Source: Lineus longissimus
Lineage: Eukaryota; Nemertea; Pilidiophora; Heteronemertea; Lineidae
Reading direction: 5' to 3'
Length of the DNA stretch: 64,000 bases
Assembly: GCF_910592395.1 (NCBI RefSeq)
Contig: NC_088309.1
Location: forward strand, 2,110,501 to 2,174,500
Of this stretch, positions 47,201 to 63,990 are shown piece after piece. The translations under genes were made by a program, and so were the position numbers. The notes under the pieces were generated by a model. The model saw only the letters and a program-made list of their open reading frames with translations, was not told the DNA's origin and did no database searches. Numbering within the stretch: position 1 is the stretch's first letter; each line of letters starts with the position of its first letter.

Positions 47201-49406
47201 TTGATGGCAAGTTGACAACAATGTTATTGCATTTGTGCCATTAAGGATACGTAGATCTATGTGCATATGTTATATAAACGTTTATTCGAATATTGACTGC
47301 AAAATTGTGAGGACGCATAAAACACAGGAGGTGGTACCGTCATAGTAATGTGTATTTACAGTATTCTCAGCTGAGTAAAAGGAAGAGGGAGTATATGGAG
47401 AAGGAGATGGCGGGCGCGGTCTCTTATCATATCAGTAAAAAAGAAATGGCCATATATCAGGTGATGACATAACTTGAGTGCCATATAAGTCAGAAAGAAG
47501 AGAACATGTGTGCAGAATGAGGTGCCATTACATGGGTTTTATGCCATACAGTGGAAACTGGTAACGCGACCACCCCGCTATGACGACCAAGAATCGCCGG
47601 TCCCGAATGGTTTCCTCTCTAATCACCATGACAAGGCCCCCGGTAACACGACCACCTCGGTACCCAGACCACGACCACTGTGGATTGGGAGGTTCCAATG
47701 ACCAAATTCACCTTTTTTTCTGCTCAAAATGAAGAAATATCATCAGCCCCAAAATCATGTTTTATACTTTCACAGTTGTATCCAGTGAAAAAATAAATTT
47801 ATCTGCCGAAGTAAGGCGCTAAATGTCATTCATTGCGTTCATACGTTTTTTTAAAGTGAGAAATGTTGACTCGGATTCAAAGCCGGAAACATGTATGGGG
47901 AAGGAGATGGACTTGGTATAGCCTAGTATATGGTTGTGTGTAAAAAGTAGGTAACGTCGTATAGGGAGAGGTGGTGGTACATGATGGCTTGTACATCAAT
48001 GAGTAAAACGAAAGGAACGTGTATAGAGAAGGAGGTGGCATTGGTTGTATCAAAAAGTATGTAAGCGAACCGCTCGCCTCATTTATTTTTAGTTTCATGC
48101 CATACACAGAAGTAAAAAGGGGACTGCTTATCAAGAGGTGGCGTGGGATATACTGACCATATGTACAAAGAAGGGAACATGTCTGGATAAGTTATTAGTA
48201 TGGCGGCAGCTCGAAGGAGTTTTGAAATGCTCCTCGGTTGCAATGAGACTTTCGTCGACTTCTTTCCTAAGGTCATATCGTACGAGTGTTACTCTCATAA
48301 TGGCAATAAGCTCTCTTCTTGCCACCACTCAACGGGTCATTCCAGCGGATGTCCGCCTGGTTTCGGAGCTGCTGCCGGATGAAGAGAACAGTAAGTGTAT
48401 ATATCATTGACCTGCAGATATAACAGCTTCCTAATGCTCGCTCTATTCTTTCTCTTTCCAGATCTGGTCTGTAGTCTACATCTTCCTGGTGTTCACCTCC
48501 CTGATGGCCTACTGTCTCCAGACGTGCCCGAGTTTGAGGATCGCCCGGCCAGCATCCAACCTGACCAGCATCCTGGCAGCAGCGAACTTGACGGTGCTGC
48601 CGAAAATGATGAGGATGAAGCATACGATCCCCATCAAAGCCTTGGTCGTGGTGGACCTCGTAGTGAACTGCATTATCACAGTTGACATCGCACTGCGGTT
48701 CCTACTTGCACCGTACAGATTACGGTTGTTGAAGACCTTCTATTTCGTTTTGGATTTGGTGTGCCTCGTCACCTATTGGCTGTATCAGATTTTACAAATC
48801 TACTGGATGAAATGGGGCCTTGCGCCTCAAGTTTATGTTGCTTTGATCATAGCAGTGTCCTTTCAACCACTCCGCGTGTTCCGGTTTTTCAAACTTTCCC
48901 GCAGCGTGACGGAACTCAATGCAATAATGCTGGCCATCAGACATAGCGCATCAGAATTTTTCGTTCTGGTTATATTTTTCATAAGTGGAGTCATATTCTT
49001 TTCAATCGTCATGTATTATGTCGAATTCTACGAATCTCACCAATTTCAAACTATCCCTGCAACATTCTGGTGGGCCGTTATAACAATGACAACCGTTGGC
49101 TACGGGGATGTCTACCCAACGAACACGGGTGGATACATTCTAGGTGGTATCTGCGCCATTGCAGGCATTGTTATAACTGGTCTGACTATATCAATCATCA
49201 GTAATAACCTCTCATTACATTATGGCTTCGCGAGATTACAGACCAAGTTAGACATGAACAGTTTGCGCACCATGAACAATTGCGACAAGGACAGTATTGT
49301 GAAACATTCGAATGCGAACTTGAACATCAGCATGAAAAGTATGAACACAGTTGAGCCCATTGCGGTAGACAACTCGTCTCAGATGACTAACAATACTAGT
49401 ACCTAA
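35275..49406 (+). CDS. Voltage-gated K+ channel (Kv2-4 type) with two alternative membrane-core exons
   Basis: A shared first coding exon (35275-35781, 169 codons, phase 0) encodes a T1 tetramerisation domain: RINVGGTIFMTSRKTL at the start, FFDRNPVLFNYVLDCYRSG, and HFPSYLC...CC, which fits the intersubunit zinc site HX5CX20CC exactly. That site marks Shab/Shaw/Shal-type, not Shaker-type, channels; MEELCFWGLDD is closest to Shaw (Kv3). The exon ends FLEYPNSSTSAK, the usual linker before S1. It can join either exon A (45378-46226) or exon B (48462-49406); both start in phase 0 at S1 and run to a stop, giving 451 or 483 residues. No second T1 exon was seen. Alternative splicing or alternative termination is inferred from exon structure, not shown. 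Confidence 0.82.
37885..37961. mobile_element. Foldback element family B, truncated copy
   Basis: Shares GACCACCCCGGTAACGCGAC, CCATTCAACCTCGGTCCCAT and the right end GTTACCGGGGTTACACTGTA with the intact copy at 4943-5030, but the left terminal repeat is missing. The adjoining 37804-37858 (TTCTGCTCCTAATGAAGAAA) resembles sequence beside the copy at 47549. Confidence 0.55.
40091..40178. mobile_element. Foldback element family A, copy
   Basis: Ends TATTTTGTCCACGCACGCG and CGTGCGTTGACAAAAAGGA are near inverted repeats and match the arms at 24059 and 44870. The middle differs from the other copies. Confidence 0.55.
41576..41641 (-). repeat. tRNA-derived sequence (SINE head or tRNA pseudogene)
   Basis: On the minus strand an A-box-like TGGCTCAGACGGTTAGAGC and a perfect B box GGTTCGAATCC stand at tRNA spacing, with a D-arm, anticodon-like arm and T-arm. 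The 5' and 3' acceptor strands do not pair and one T-stem pair is broken, so it is not a sound tRNA gene. Confidence 0.55.
42262..42299. repeat. Poly-C and CA simple repeat
   Basis: C-rich tract of which 16 bases are uninterrupted, followed by (AC)n. Confidence 0.9.
43418..43465 (-). repeat. Fragment with tRNA B-box-like sequence
   Basis: On the minus strand GTGGGTTCGACTCCCGGC is a good B box, but no matching A box or acceptor stem is visible. Possibly a remnant of a tRNA-derived SINE. Confidence 0.3.
44870..44952. mobile_element. Foldback element family A, copy
   Basis: Left arm CCGGTTTGTCAACGCGCG and right arm CGTGCGTTGACAAAACGG are inverted repeats with two or three differences. This is one of the best preserved copies. 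Confidence 0.6.
45378..46226 (+). CDS. Kv gene alternative terminal exon A (S1-S6)
   Basis: 282 codons from acceptor GTTCCAG to TAA. S1 is VWSFFNLFLVLASVLSFCLQ, S2 has VDLFICTAL, S3 has WIEIICLATFW, S4 is ALQPLRTLRFLKLSH, S5 is FFVLCIFVVTAMFFFSITIF, the filter is TMTTVGYGD, and S6 is GIIITGLAISVLSN. Aligned with Shaker, the first two gating arginines of S4 are Ile and Gln and the sixth position is His, leaving R3, R4 and K5. The S6 hinge PVP of Kv1-4 is replaced by LAI. The channel should conduct K+ through a normal filter, but its gating is likely unusual; absence of PxP recalls silent Kv subunits. The cytosolic end is short (about 25 residues). Confidence 0.85.
   Translation, partial: VWSFFNLFLVLASVLSFCLQTCPEFRQPSPFSSSRQETPKAYQTSFDKGYLLRTTDAADWIVYFDVLINSLFTVDLFICTALSPNIRCFLKGFLTWIEIICLATFWSYQGLTFYSHANGNFATGSIGQLMAFFFIALQPLRTLRFLKLSHVFVDYRAILLSIRYSLKEFFVLCIFVVTAMFFFSITIFIAEFKVPGKFSTIPESFWWAVITMTTVGYGDVVPETSWGYAIACVCAICGIIITGLAISVLSNKLSLYQIYAKIECTALKRKDHHNMNTKSLCK
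47549..47700. mobile_element. Foldback element family B, longer diverged copy
   Basis: Begins CAGTGGAAACTGGTAACGCG and includes CCCCCGGTAACACGACCACC and CGACCACTGTGG towards the end, with the family's GACCAC repeats on both sides. It is longer than the 88-bp copy at 4943 and more decayed. Confidence 0.45.
48346..48390 (+). other. Possible 45-base exon before Kv exon B
   Basis: GGTCATTCCAG|CGGATG and ACA|GTAAGTG bracket 45 open bases, phase 0 on both sides, just 71 bases before exon B. It could be a small cassette between T1 and S1 or, from ATG at 48349 or 48379, the start of a T1-less form. Coding similarity is lacking, so this rests on splice sites alone. Confidence 0.25.
48462..49406 (+). 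CDS. Kv gene alternative terminal exon B (S1-S6)
   Basis: 314 codons from acceptor TCTTTCCAG to TAA. S1 is IWSVVYIFLVFTSLMAYCLQ, S2 has TVDIALRFLLAP, S3 FVLDLVCLVTYW, S4 FQPLRVFRFFKLSR, S5 FFVLVIFFISGVIFFSIVMY, filter TMTTVGYGD, S6 GIVITGLTISIISN. S4 keeps R3, R4, K5 and R6 but again lacks the first two arginines (Gln at R2), and PVP is replaced by LTI. It has a longer tail than exon A (about 65 residues), rich in Asn, Ser and Met. It shares S4 and S6 oddities with exon A, so both descend from one exon that already had them. The S1-S2 loop has an NLT sequon. Confidence 0.85.
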   Translation: MWSVVYIFLVFTSLMAYCLQTCPSLRIARPASNLTSILAAANLTVLPKMMRMKHTIPIKALVVVDLVVNCIITVDIALRFLLAPYRLRLLKTFYFVLDLVCLVTYWLYQILQIYWMKWGLAPQVYVALIIAVSFQPLRVFRFFKLSRSVTELNAIMLAIRHSASEFFVLVIFFISGVIFFSIVMYYVEFYESHQFQTIPATFWWAVITMTTVGYGDVYPTNTGGYILGGICAIAGIVITGLTISIISNNLSLHYGFARLQTKLDMNSLRTMNNCDKDSIVKHSNANLNISMKSMNTVEPIAVDNSSQMTNNTST

Positions 49407-49445
49407 AGACTGGCAATATATACATTACAAAGATAATATTTGACT

Positions 49446-49478
49446 CCGCTCTTCTGTGATGAAGAGCGGGGTTTTTTT
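49446..49478 (+). other. GC-rich hairpin with T-tract in the 3' UTR of Kv exon B
   Basis: CCGCTCTTC and GAAGAGCGG pair perfectly over 9 bp around a six-base loop and are followed at once by eight Ts. It lies 40 bases after the stop codon. The form copies a bacterial intrinsic terminator, but in this nuclear gene its role, if any, is unknown. Confidence 0.6.
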
Positions 49479-50893
49479 CTTTTTGATCCAAACGCAACTA
49501 AATATTTAGTGATGATATATATATATATATACCCCCTCGAGGTCGTTGTGGTTTGGCCATTATTCTTGATTATTATGCATGTCATTGAAATATAACTGTT
49601 CACATTTTGACCTGAAGTCACTGCATAAATGTGTGAGATATAGGTCTGTTCCTCTCACTCAGTCATACATTCTCTTGGTAAATTCGTCATGGAATCGGAT
49701 GAGCCAAGCACACGAGACCATGGTATTGACTCTAGATAAAGTATAATTTCCTGTCGTGTGTCAATAAATGTAATTTCCCATCAACATGGGCTTTTTGAAC
49801 TTCAGGTATTTACACAATCTATCTTGCTATTCATTTAATGTAAATGATATGGAATAAAGTCTTAAACCTTTTATTATGTGTGTTTGTCTTAAGTCTGGTG
49901 ATTGGAACTGATGAAGGTTTTACTCATTGCTACACTACATGTCCTCAAGTTGAATCACACAACCAAGTAGCTCGAAGTGGTCCACTATGCCAGCCTGTGC
50001 AGCTCGTAGTTGGTTTGGCTCCTGGCCGATTTTACAGCATTCAACCACTGAACACCGTTGCCAATCAGAAACTACTGAACGGGGAAGGAACATTTGGACT
50101 GTGATGACACAGTTCACCAAACAGCCTGAACCTAGATATGGTCTCTTCAGGATGGTGGCCTTCCCTGGCTCTGTACTATGGTCCTCAAGCAGACTTAGGT
50201 AGATGACGCACACCTCAGTCAGTCTTTGCCCCAACGCTATGTCCCAAGTCATGCACAACCTTGTTACCTCATAAGTCACAACAATTTAAACTGTCCCTGA
50301 CAGTCACATCTCTGGAGGTGAGGCCACAAATCCACAGTAGACTGCCAAAAAAACAATGGGAAAACCATTTGAGACGAATATCATATGATAATGTGTCCTC
50401 ACCAACTAAAAGGAGACGAACAAATCTTGATTGCATCAATTTTTATTTCAACAATTAATGAAATATCATTAGCTTTGTACATTTGTATAAAATAGTTGAG
50501 CCTGAAACAGGTGGCTTTTGTTATAATACAAATCTGAGGTATACAGCCACCTTCACGGCATATCAAATTGCCTCGATTCCCGCAAAAGATCCTCACCAAC
50601 ACCAGAAGCTTTAATTAGTGCTGCCATCTAAAAACACCATTCCTAACTGAATAATAGCTTCAATCATAACAAGAATAAATGATAGGCAATTGAATTATAG
50701 TTGAATACATTGATCCTTGTGTTGGCATTAGGACACCTTTTTTTATTCGGCCTTGGGCCTATTGTTATGTGACCATGGAGTCCACAAGAACAGACTATTC
50801 ATTTGTAACATATGATGTCAGTTGAAAACTCACCTGCAGCTCGTTCCAGACCTGCTTCTACAATATTCTATCAAATACTTTACAGTATTATGA
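49479..50893. other. Intergenic region, Kv gene to AMACR (tail to tail)
   Basis: Both neighbours end here. A plus-strand frame at 49844-50104 begins with a hydrophobic signal-like stretch but has no other support. AATAAA on the minus strand at 50442-50447 would give AMACR a 3' UTR of about 450 bases. Confidence 0.4.
50442..50447 (-). terminator. Candidate poly(A) signal of AMACR
   Basis: AATAAA on the minus strand, about 450 bases after the AMACR stop codon. No closer canonical signal was noticed. Confidence 0.4.
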
Positions 50894-53306
50894 TCACAGT
50901 TTAGGTTTTGAAACACCACATTCCACAGCACCCATTTCGATTAGCTTATCAATGTCCTCTTGACTATAGCCTATTTCAATTAATGTTTCCCTTGTATGTT
51001 CCCCAACCTTTGGTTCAGGCCCAGCCACCGTCCCAGGTGTCCGTGACAGCTTTGGTGCAGGCAAAACCTCCGTTTCACCATTTTCATCCACACCAAACGT
51101 TCCCATTGCTTTATTCTGTGGATGATTTGGTGCCTGGTCTCTGTCTAACACCGGCATTACACAGGCATCTAGTCCATTGAATATCTTACACCACTCGTCT
51201 TGCGTCTTTGTAAGGAAAATCTTTGAAAACTTTTGCTTTGATGCTTTTGGGTCATCCAACTGGCTCACTTCGTCCATAGTCAAACCAAGACCTGTAAAAT
51301 ATAAGGGAAAATTGAGGAGCATACATGAGCTGTGGATCAACATTATGTTCAATTGTGTCAGTCTTATTGTCCTCATGATGCAGAACAAGACTTTTGCATA
51401 TTCCTACAGTGATGTGCGATACAGTTGAGTCCACGTTTACTTTGTGTGATACCTTTTGCTTGCCATTGCATAGACGTAGTCTTACATGGAAGTGGTTTCA
51501 GTTTCTTCATTCCTCAAAATCAAGAGACAGCCTGGTCTGACAAGGGACAACCTCTCCATCAATGCGCCAGACTCCTCACTTAACAGTCTTACCTTGGAGG
51601 ACATCAGCATAGAACTTTGGTTCCAATGCACCAACAGACATGTACTTTCCATCTGACGTCTTATAAGTATCATAGAAGTGTTGGCCACCATCAAGTAGGT
51701 TAGTCCCACGCTTTTCACTGGTCCACACAAAATCGAGATTTCGTGATCTCCAAAGCCAAGAACCTAAGAAAGACGATGAAGAAATTTCAAATTAACTGGA
51801 AGTATATTTGATAGTTTTGGGATTACTTTAGATAGGGTTTGTTATGTACTCAACTGCTTTTTACTTCCTCTCCCCCTTGAATGACACACCTTGTATTTTT
51901 AGTCTCATCTGTCTGAATATACATGTAGTGCTTCTGTTCTACAACACAAGACAATGAATACTCCACAAACCACTATGTTTCAACCTACCAACATAAGCAG
52001 CTCCAGCAGTCATGCTGGCATCAATAACTTGGCCTTTACCAGAATGGCTTCTCTCATACAAAGCAGTCAGAATACCCATGGCACAGGCGAGGCCACCACC
52101 AGCAAAGTCAGCGACAAGATTGATTGGCGCATAGGGATTTTCTTCTTCCCTTCCCAGTGTTGACAAGACACCTGAAAGAAAATGGATACCTGGCTCATCA
52201 AATTAACCAATTGTCTACAATCCAAGCTTATAAAGCTTTTTTCGTCTTAACTGTCCCAAGGACGAGGGAAGGCTCTTGGGCTATCTCACAGGTCAATGTT
52301 TGCCCATGTATCTCAATGCTAATATGAGCCCAGGACGTTTCACAAGCACCTCCCCTGGTCTGTTGATCAAATATCTGTCTTGTCTCTGTATCTTGTCAAG
52401 AGACAGGATTGTGGGGAGATTGTACACCAAAGACAGTCACAACCCTAGACGAGACAACACAGATGAAGGTCTGCTTTGCAGTTTTGCGGACCATACAACA
52501 ACCAGGACCTGCTGCATGACGTTAGTCTCTTACCTGAAGTTGCTATATAGTTAATGTCATGGCCTGCTTTGTCAGCAAATGGTCCAACCTGACCATAACC
52601 AGTTAATCGGGCATAAATCAGGCGTGGATTTACAGAGAGAAGTCGATCTGGTCCTAGGTTTAGTCTCTCCATCACACCTACAAAAATGAAAGAAAAGGAT
52701 TCATAAGAATGAGGCCTAGTGACAATTGGCCCATGGCAATTGTCTCACAGATGGATCCTTGTTTGTACAACTTGTCTAAAACTGTTGATGATTGATGGAG
52801 AAAATGCAAATGAAGACATGTCTCATTTTGATGGACAAACTGGGTCATGGGTCATCATAATCAGCCAACTAAATGAGTCTCAAACACAGAAGTATTAAGT
52901 CACGTCCAGAGTGATCACCGCTCACCTGGTCTGAATGGCTCCACTAAGACATCAGCAGTCTGACACAGCTTAGCAACTACTTCTTGGCCTTTCTTCTGTT
53001 TCACGTCGACTTGGATAGACTTTTTTCCACGAGCCAGGCAGTCAATTGATTGGCGGCTGCGAGTCTGAAAATTAGAACGTTTATGTGGATATCAGTTCGT
53101 CCCTATAAGGGGCCTTTGGCCCCACATCCTCTTGGTGGGCTTTACAAAAATGTAACCTCCCAATACAACTTCCTGTGCTATGACAAACTCATATTTACCC
53201 TGTCTATTCTGATGACTTTCGCTCCAAAGTCTGAGAGGACCATCCCACAGAATGGTCCAGGGGCAAGGCCAGCAAACTCAATGACACGAAGTCCTGCTAG
53301 AGCCAT
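50894..53306 (-). CDS. AMACR: Alpha-methylacyl-CoA racemase
   Basis: AMACR interconverts (2R)- and (2S)-methylacyl-CoA esters, feeding branched-chain fatty acids and bile-acid intermediates into beta-oxidation in peroxisomes and mitochondria. Minus-strand exons 53199-53306, 52926-53064, 52534-52677, 51989-52171, 51593-51763 and 50894-51291 join in phase to 380 codons; the human enzyme has 382. Start [20 protein letters not shown] matches human [20 protein letters not shown]. Catalytic residues defined in the bacterial enzyme MCR (Arg91, His126, Asp156, Glu241) are all present, here about Arg87 (GVMER), His122 (AGHDINY), Asp152 (VADFAGG) and Glu239 (GALEPKFY). The C-terminus is KPKL; PKL is a weak variant of the peroxisomal PTS1 signal. 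The family is CaiB/BaiF type III CoA transferase. Confidence 0.95.
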
Positions 53307-53658
53307 CTTATCTTAGTTCTGCACCTAAAACATAAATAAGCTATTGTATTGGACTAATTGGAGGCTGTTCAGAAAGGGCCGGGGTGGGAATTTGTCTTCG
53401 GCCAGTTTTGCGCCCGAAGGTTGAAACTACCAATATATTCAGTTGTATTAGAGCCAAACAGCTATCAACAATATTCGCTGTCACTGTTTACAAACAAACC
53501 CGTATAGCAGGGTTATCAGAGTTTGAACTGGGAGGAGAGTGAAAGTTGACAAAGTCCACTTTCCTGTACATTGATGTACATTTTGTACGTGTCGTTGTTA
53601 CGCCGATAAACTAGTCGATACCAATTTCGGAGTGGCCGGGTAATCAATGCTAACAAAG
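53307..53658. promoter_or_regulatory. Bidirectional promoter region, AMACR / SMARCB1
   Basis: Start codons of the two head-to-head genes are 352 bases apart, so both promoters must lie within or overlap this segment unless untranslated exons intervene. No TATA box stands out. ACAAAGATGGCGAC over the SMARCB1 start codon resembles a YY1 site. Confidence 0.55.
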
Positions 53659-61241
<7,583 letters not shown>

Positions 61242-61460
61242 GAAGATGAATCGCTACAGTTCAATCACTGCCACACCATGGAAACGTTCAATGGAGACGG
61301 ATTCAAATGTTTGGACTGTTTTCTCTTAGGATTACTCTAGTTAGTACATTGTGAAACAGACTGAACATTCTCCTGTACACTGGTAGATTTCTTCCCCTGT
61401 ACTGGTATATTTATTATTGTAATGATTGATTTTGGACATTATCATATATCGTATAAAATC

Positions 61461-61466
61461 AATAAA
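61461..61466 (+). terminator. Poly(A) signal of SMARCB1
   Basis: AATAAA about 220 bases after the TGA at 61239-61241, in AT-rich sequence. Confidence 0.6.
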
Positions 61467-61609
61467 TATTTGTATAGAAACTTATATCATGCTCCATTAT
61501 TTTCTTTGTTTCTGTGATTGTTATTTACACAATGGAACATGCCAGCATTGACCTTACCTGCATCATTCATATGAAAATGAAATGTCTTGCACAAGGGGTA
61601 GTTTTAGGT

Positions 61610-62265
61610 GATCAAAAGATGAAGTGACAATCTGTCTGAATTGAGGACAATGAGGATGTCTCTCAAACCTGACCAAACTGGAGGAACAACCACAGCACAA
61701 CCTGAAAACTGTCCCTATAGACTAGAAAGTGACTATCTGTCTGAATTGAAGACAATGTGGATGTTTGTCACAATCTGATTTTACTGAAGGGACGATATCG
61801 CAACAGAACCTGAAAACCGTCTGAAGACGAATTGTCAATCCGTCTAAATTGAGTGTGGATGTCTGTCACAATCAGCTGTCTTCGCTGAGCGGAAAACCCA
61901 CAGCACAATCTTCAAACTTTCCTGTTGACCAATCCACCTGTCACAACCTAACCATACTGATGTGACAATCCCTCAACACAACCTAAAATCGTCCAATGGA
62001 TTGAAAGCAATGTGGACGTCTGTCACAATCTGACTGCGCTGGGAGAACCTACAGCACTATCTTCACACTTTTCCGTTAAGTACGAAAATGGTTATCTGGC
62101 TGTAACAACCTGACCAGACTTAGGGACAATGCCTCATCATGACCTGAAACTGTCCGATGGACGAAAGGACAATCAGTCTGAATTGAAGACAACGTGGATG
62201 TCTAACCGTCCTGAGCAAGGGCAACGTAAAACTGTCTTCAAATCAAATGGATTGCTACTTGCATC
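61610..62265 (+). repeat. Diverged ~100-170 bp tandem repeats, left block
   Basis: Five or so diverged units share GTCTGAATTGAAGACAATGT, GGATGTCTGTCACAATCTGA and CACAACCTGAAAACTGTCC. Unit starts lie near 61627, 61730, 61831, 62000 and 62168. The same sequence, reversed, recurs at 63720-63990. Confidence 0.7.
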
Positions 62266-62320
62266 TGCGTACATGTACATGACATTTTCAGATCGCGCTG
62301 TGGTATTGTCCCCTCAGTAT

Positions 62321-63230
62321 AGAAGTGACAGCCAGGTTGTACCTGTCATCACAAGCATAGTGAGGTGATCTCAGACCAAGGGGCCGTGGTGCCTGTAGTA
62401 TAGAAGAGACGGCCAGGTTGTACCTGTTTTCACAAGCATAGTGAGGTGATCTCAGACAAAGGGGCCGTGGTGCCTGTAGTATAGAAGAGACGGCCAGGTT
62501 GTACCTGTCTTCACAAGCATATTGAGATGATCTGAGACCAAGGGGCAGTGGTGCCTGTAGTATACAAGAGACGGCCAGGTTGTACCTGTCTTCACAAGCA
62601 TAGTGAGGTGATCTCAGACCAAGGGGCCGTGGTGCCTGTAGTATAGAAGAGACGGCCAGGTTGTACCTGTCATCACAAGCATAGTGAGGTGATCTCAGAC
62701 CAAGGGGCCGTGGTGCCTGTAGTATAGAAGAGACGGCCAGGTTGTACCTGTCTTCACAAGCATATTGAGATGATCTGAGACCAAGGGGCAGTGGTGCCTG
62801 TAGTATACAAGAGACGGCCAGGTTGTACCTGTCTTCACAAGCATAGTGAGGTGATCTCAGACCAAGGGGCCGTGGTGCCTGTGGTATAGAAGAGACGGCC
62901 AGGTTGTAACTGTCTTCACAAGCATAGTGAGGTGATCTCAGACCAAGGGCCGTGGTGCCAGCTGTGGTATAGAAGAGACGGCCAGGTTGTAACTGTCTTC
63001 ACAAGCATAGTGAGGTGATCTCAGACCAAGGGCCGTGGTGCCAGCTGTAGTATAGAAGAGACGGCCAGGTTGTACCTGTCTTCACAAGCATAGTGAGGTG
63101 ATCTCAGACCAAGGGCCGTGGTGCCAGCTGTGGTATAGAAGAGACGGCCAGGTTGTAACTGTCTTCACAAGCATAGTGAGGTGATCTCAGACCAAGGGCC
63201 GTGGTGCCTGTAGTATAGAAGAGACGGACT
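62321..63230 (+). repeat. 81-83 bp minisatellite, about 11 units
   Basis: The marker GCCAGGTTGT recurs at 62331, 62412, 62493, 62574, 62655, 62736, 62817, 62898, 62981, 63064 and 63147: seven steps of 81 bases, then three of 83, where GCCTGTAG becomes GCCAGCTGTGG. A variant unit (ATTGAGATGATCTGAGACC with CAGTGG and ATACAAG) appears at about 62521 and 62764, 243 bases apart, so a three-unit block was itself duplicated. No long frame crosses the array. Confidence 0.95.
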
Positions 63231-63719
63231 GTGCTATGTATGTGTTAGTCTCTTTGTATGTGTCTGTCAGCTCTGGCCAGTCTTCCTCTCTATTCTCCAT
63301 TAGGGAGCATGTGCCTGAAGCGAATGAACTGGTTTCTGGTGTCCAGGCCCGGCATTCATACTCAGCAGATACTCAAATGCCTACTCCTCGTTCTGGTGGC
63401 AGTGCCCTGTCACCTGCTGCTTCATTTCAGTTGGGTGATGTTGTCAGCTTGAGGGTTATAACCATTGTTTCCCTTTCTCCATATTACTTGGTCAGCTTGT
63501 TCTGAGTAGGGCCTTGTTGCCGCTTGCTGCCGGGTTTGGCCAGGGTGTCAACTCGTTCGTCTCCAGGTACACCTGCAAGTGTGGAAACAACTGAAGTACC
63601 AGAGATCTATTTGCAGTTTGCTGCCTTGTGCATCTGGCTTCCACATCTTCAATTTAGACTGACTGTCACTAACGTCTATTGGACAGTTTTCAGGTTATGC
63701 TGTGTGAATGTCTTCTCAG
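63231..63719. other. Unique sequence between repeat blocks
   Basis: Two overlapping plus-strand frames of 64-89 codons occur but show no known domain. Nothing else noted. Confidence 0.3.
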
Positions 63720-63990
63720 CACAGTCAGACTCTAGGAGACATCAACATTGTCTCAATCCAGACTGATTGTCACTTTCGTCAACAGGACAGTCAGGTTGTG
63801 CCTGAGATTGTACCTTCAGTACGTCAGATTGTAAGGGACTCTCAGACCGATTGTCACTTTTGTCCGAAGGACAGTCGTCAAGTCATACTGTTGGATTCTC
63901 TCATCACTATGGTCAGACAGTGGCCGACATCAACTCGGTCTGCAATTCAGATCGATGGCCACTTTCGTCCCCTTTGACCGTTTTCAGGTT
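63720..63990 (-). repeat. Diverged tandem repeats, right block (inverted to left block)
   Basis: On the minus strand this reads GAAAGTGACAATCAGTCTGG, ATTGAGACAATGTTGATGTC and CACAACCTGACTGTCC, matching the units at 61610-62265. About two and a half units are present; the block continues to the window edge. Confidence 0.65.

Larger units (their letters stand above)
46227..48461 (+). other. Segment between Kv exons A and B
   Basis: Holds the 3' UTR of the exon A transcript and intron sequence before exon B. A family B element lies at 47549-47700. No T1-type exon is present, which supports use of the upstream T1 exon by exon B. Confidence 0.5.

Noticed and set aside
49446-49478. Bacterial intrinsic terminator, implying contamination or transfer
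   Set aside because: The surrounding gene has introns and animal Kv domains, so the form is coincidental or serves another role.
49844-50104. 86-codon frame with a signal-peptide-like start, a possible small secreted protein
   Set aside because: No family match, no splice or promoter support, and an overlapping longer open frame on the other strand. Insufficient for a gene call.
62321-63230. Regular repeats considered as a CRISPR array
   Set aside because: The repeat is continuous with no unique spacers and the sequence is animal nuclear DNA; it is a minisatellite.
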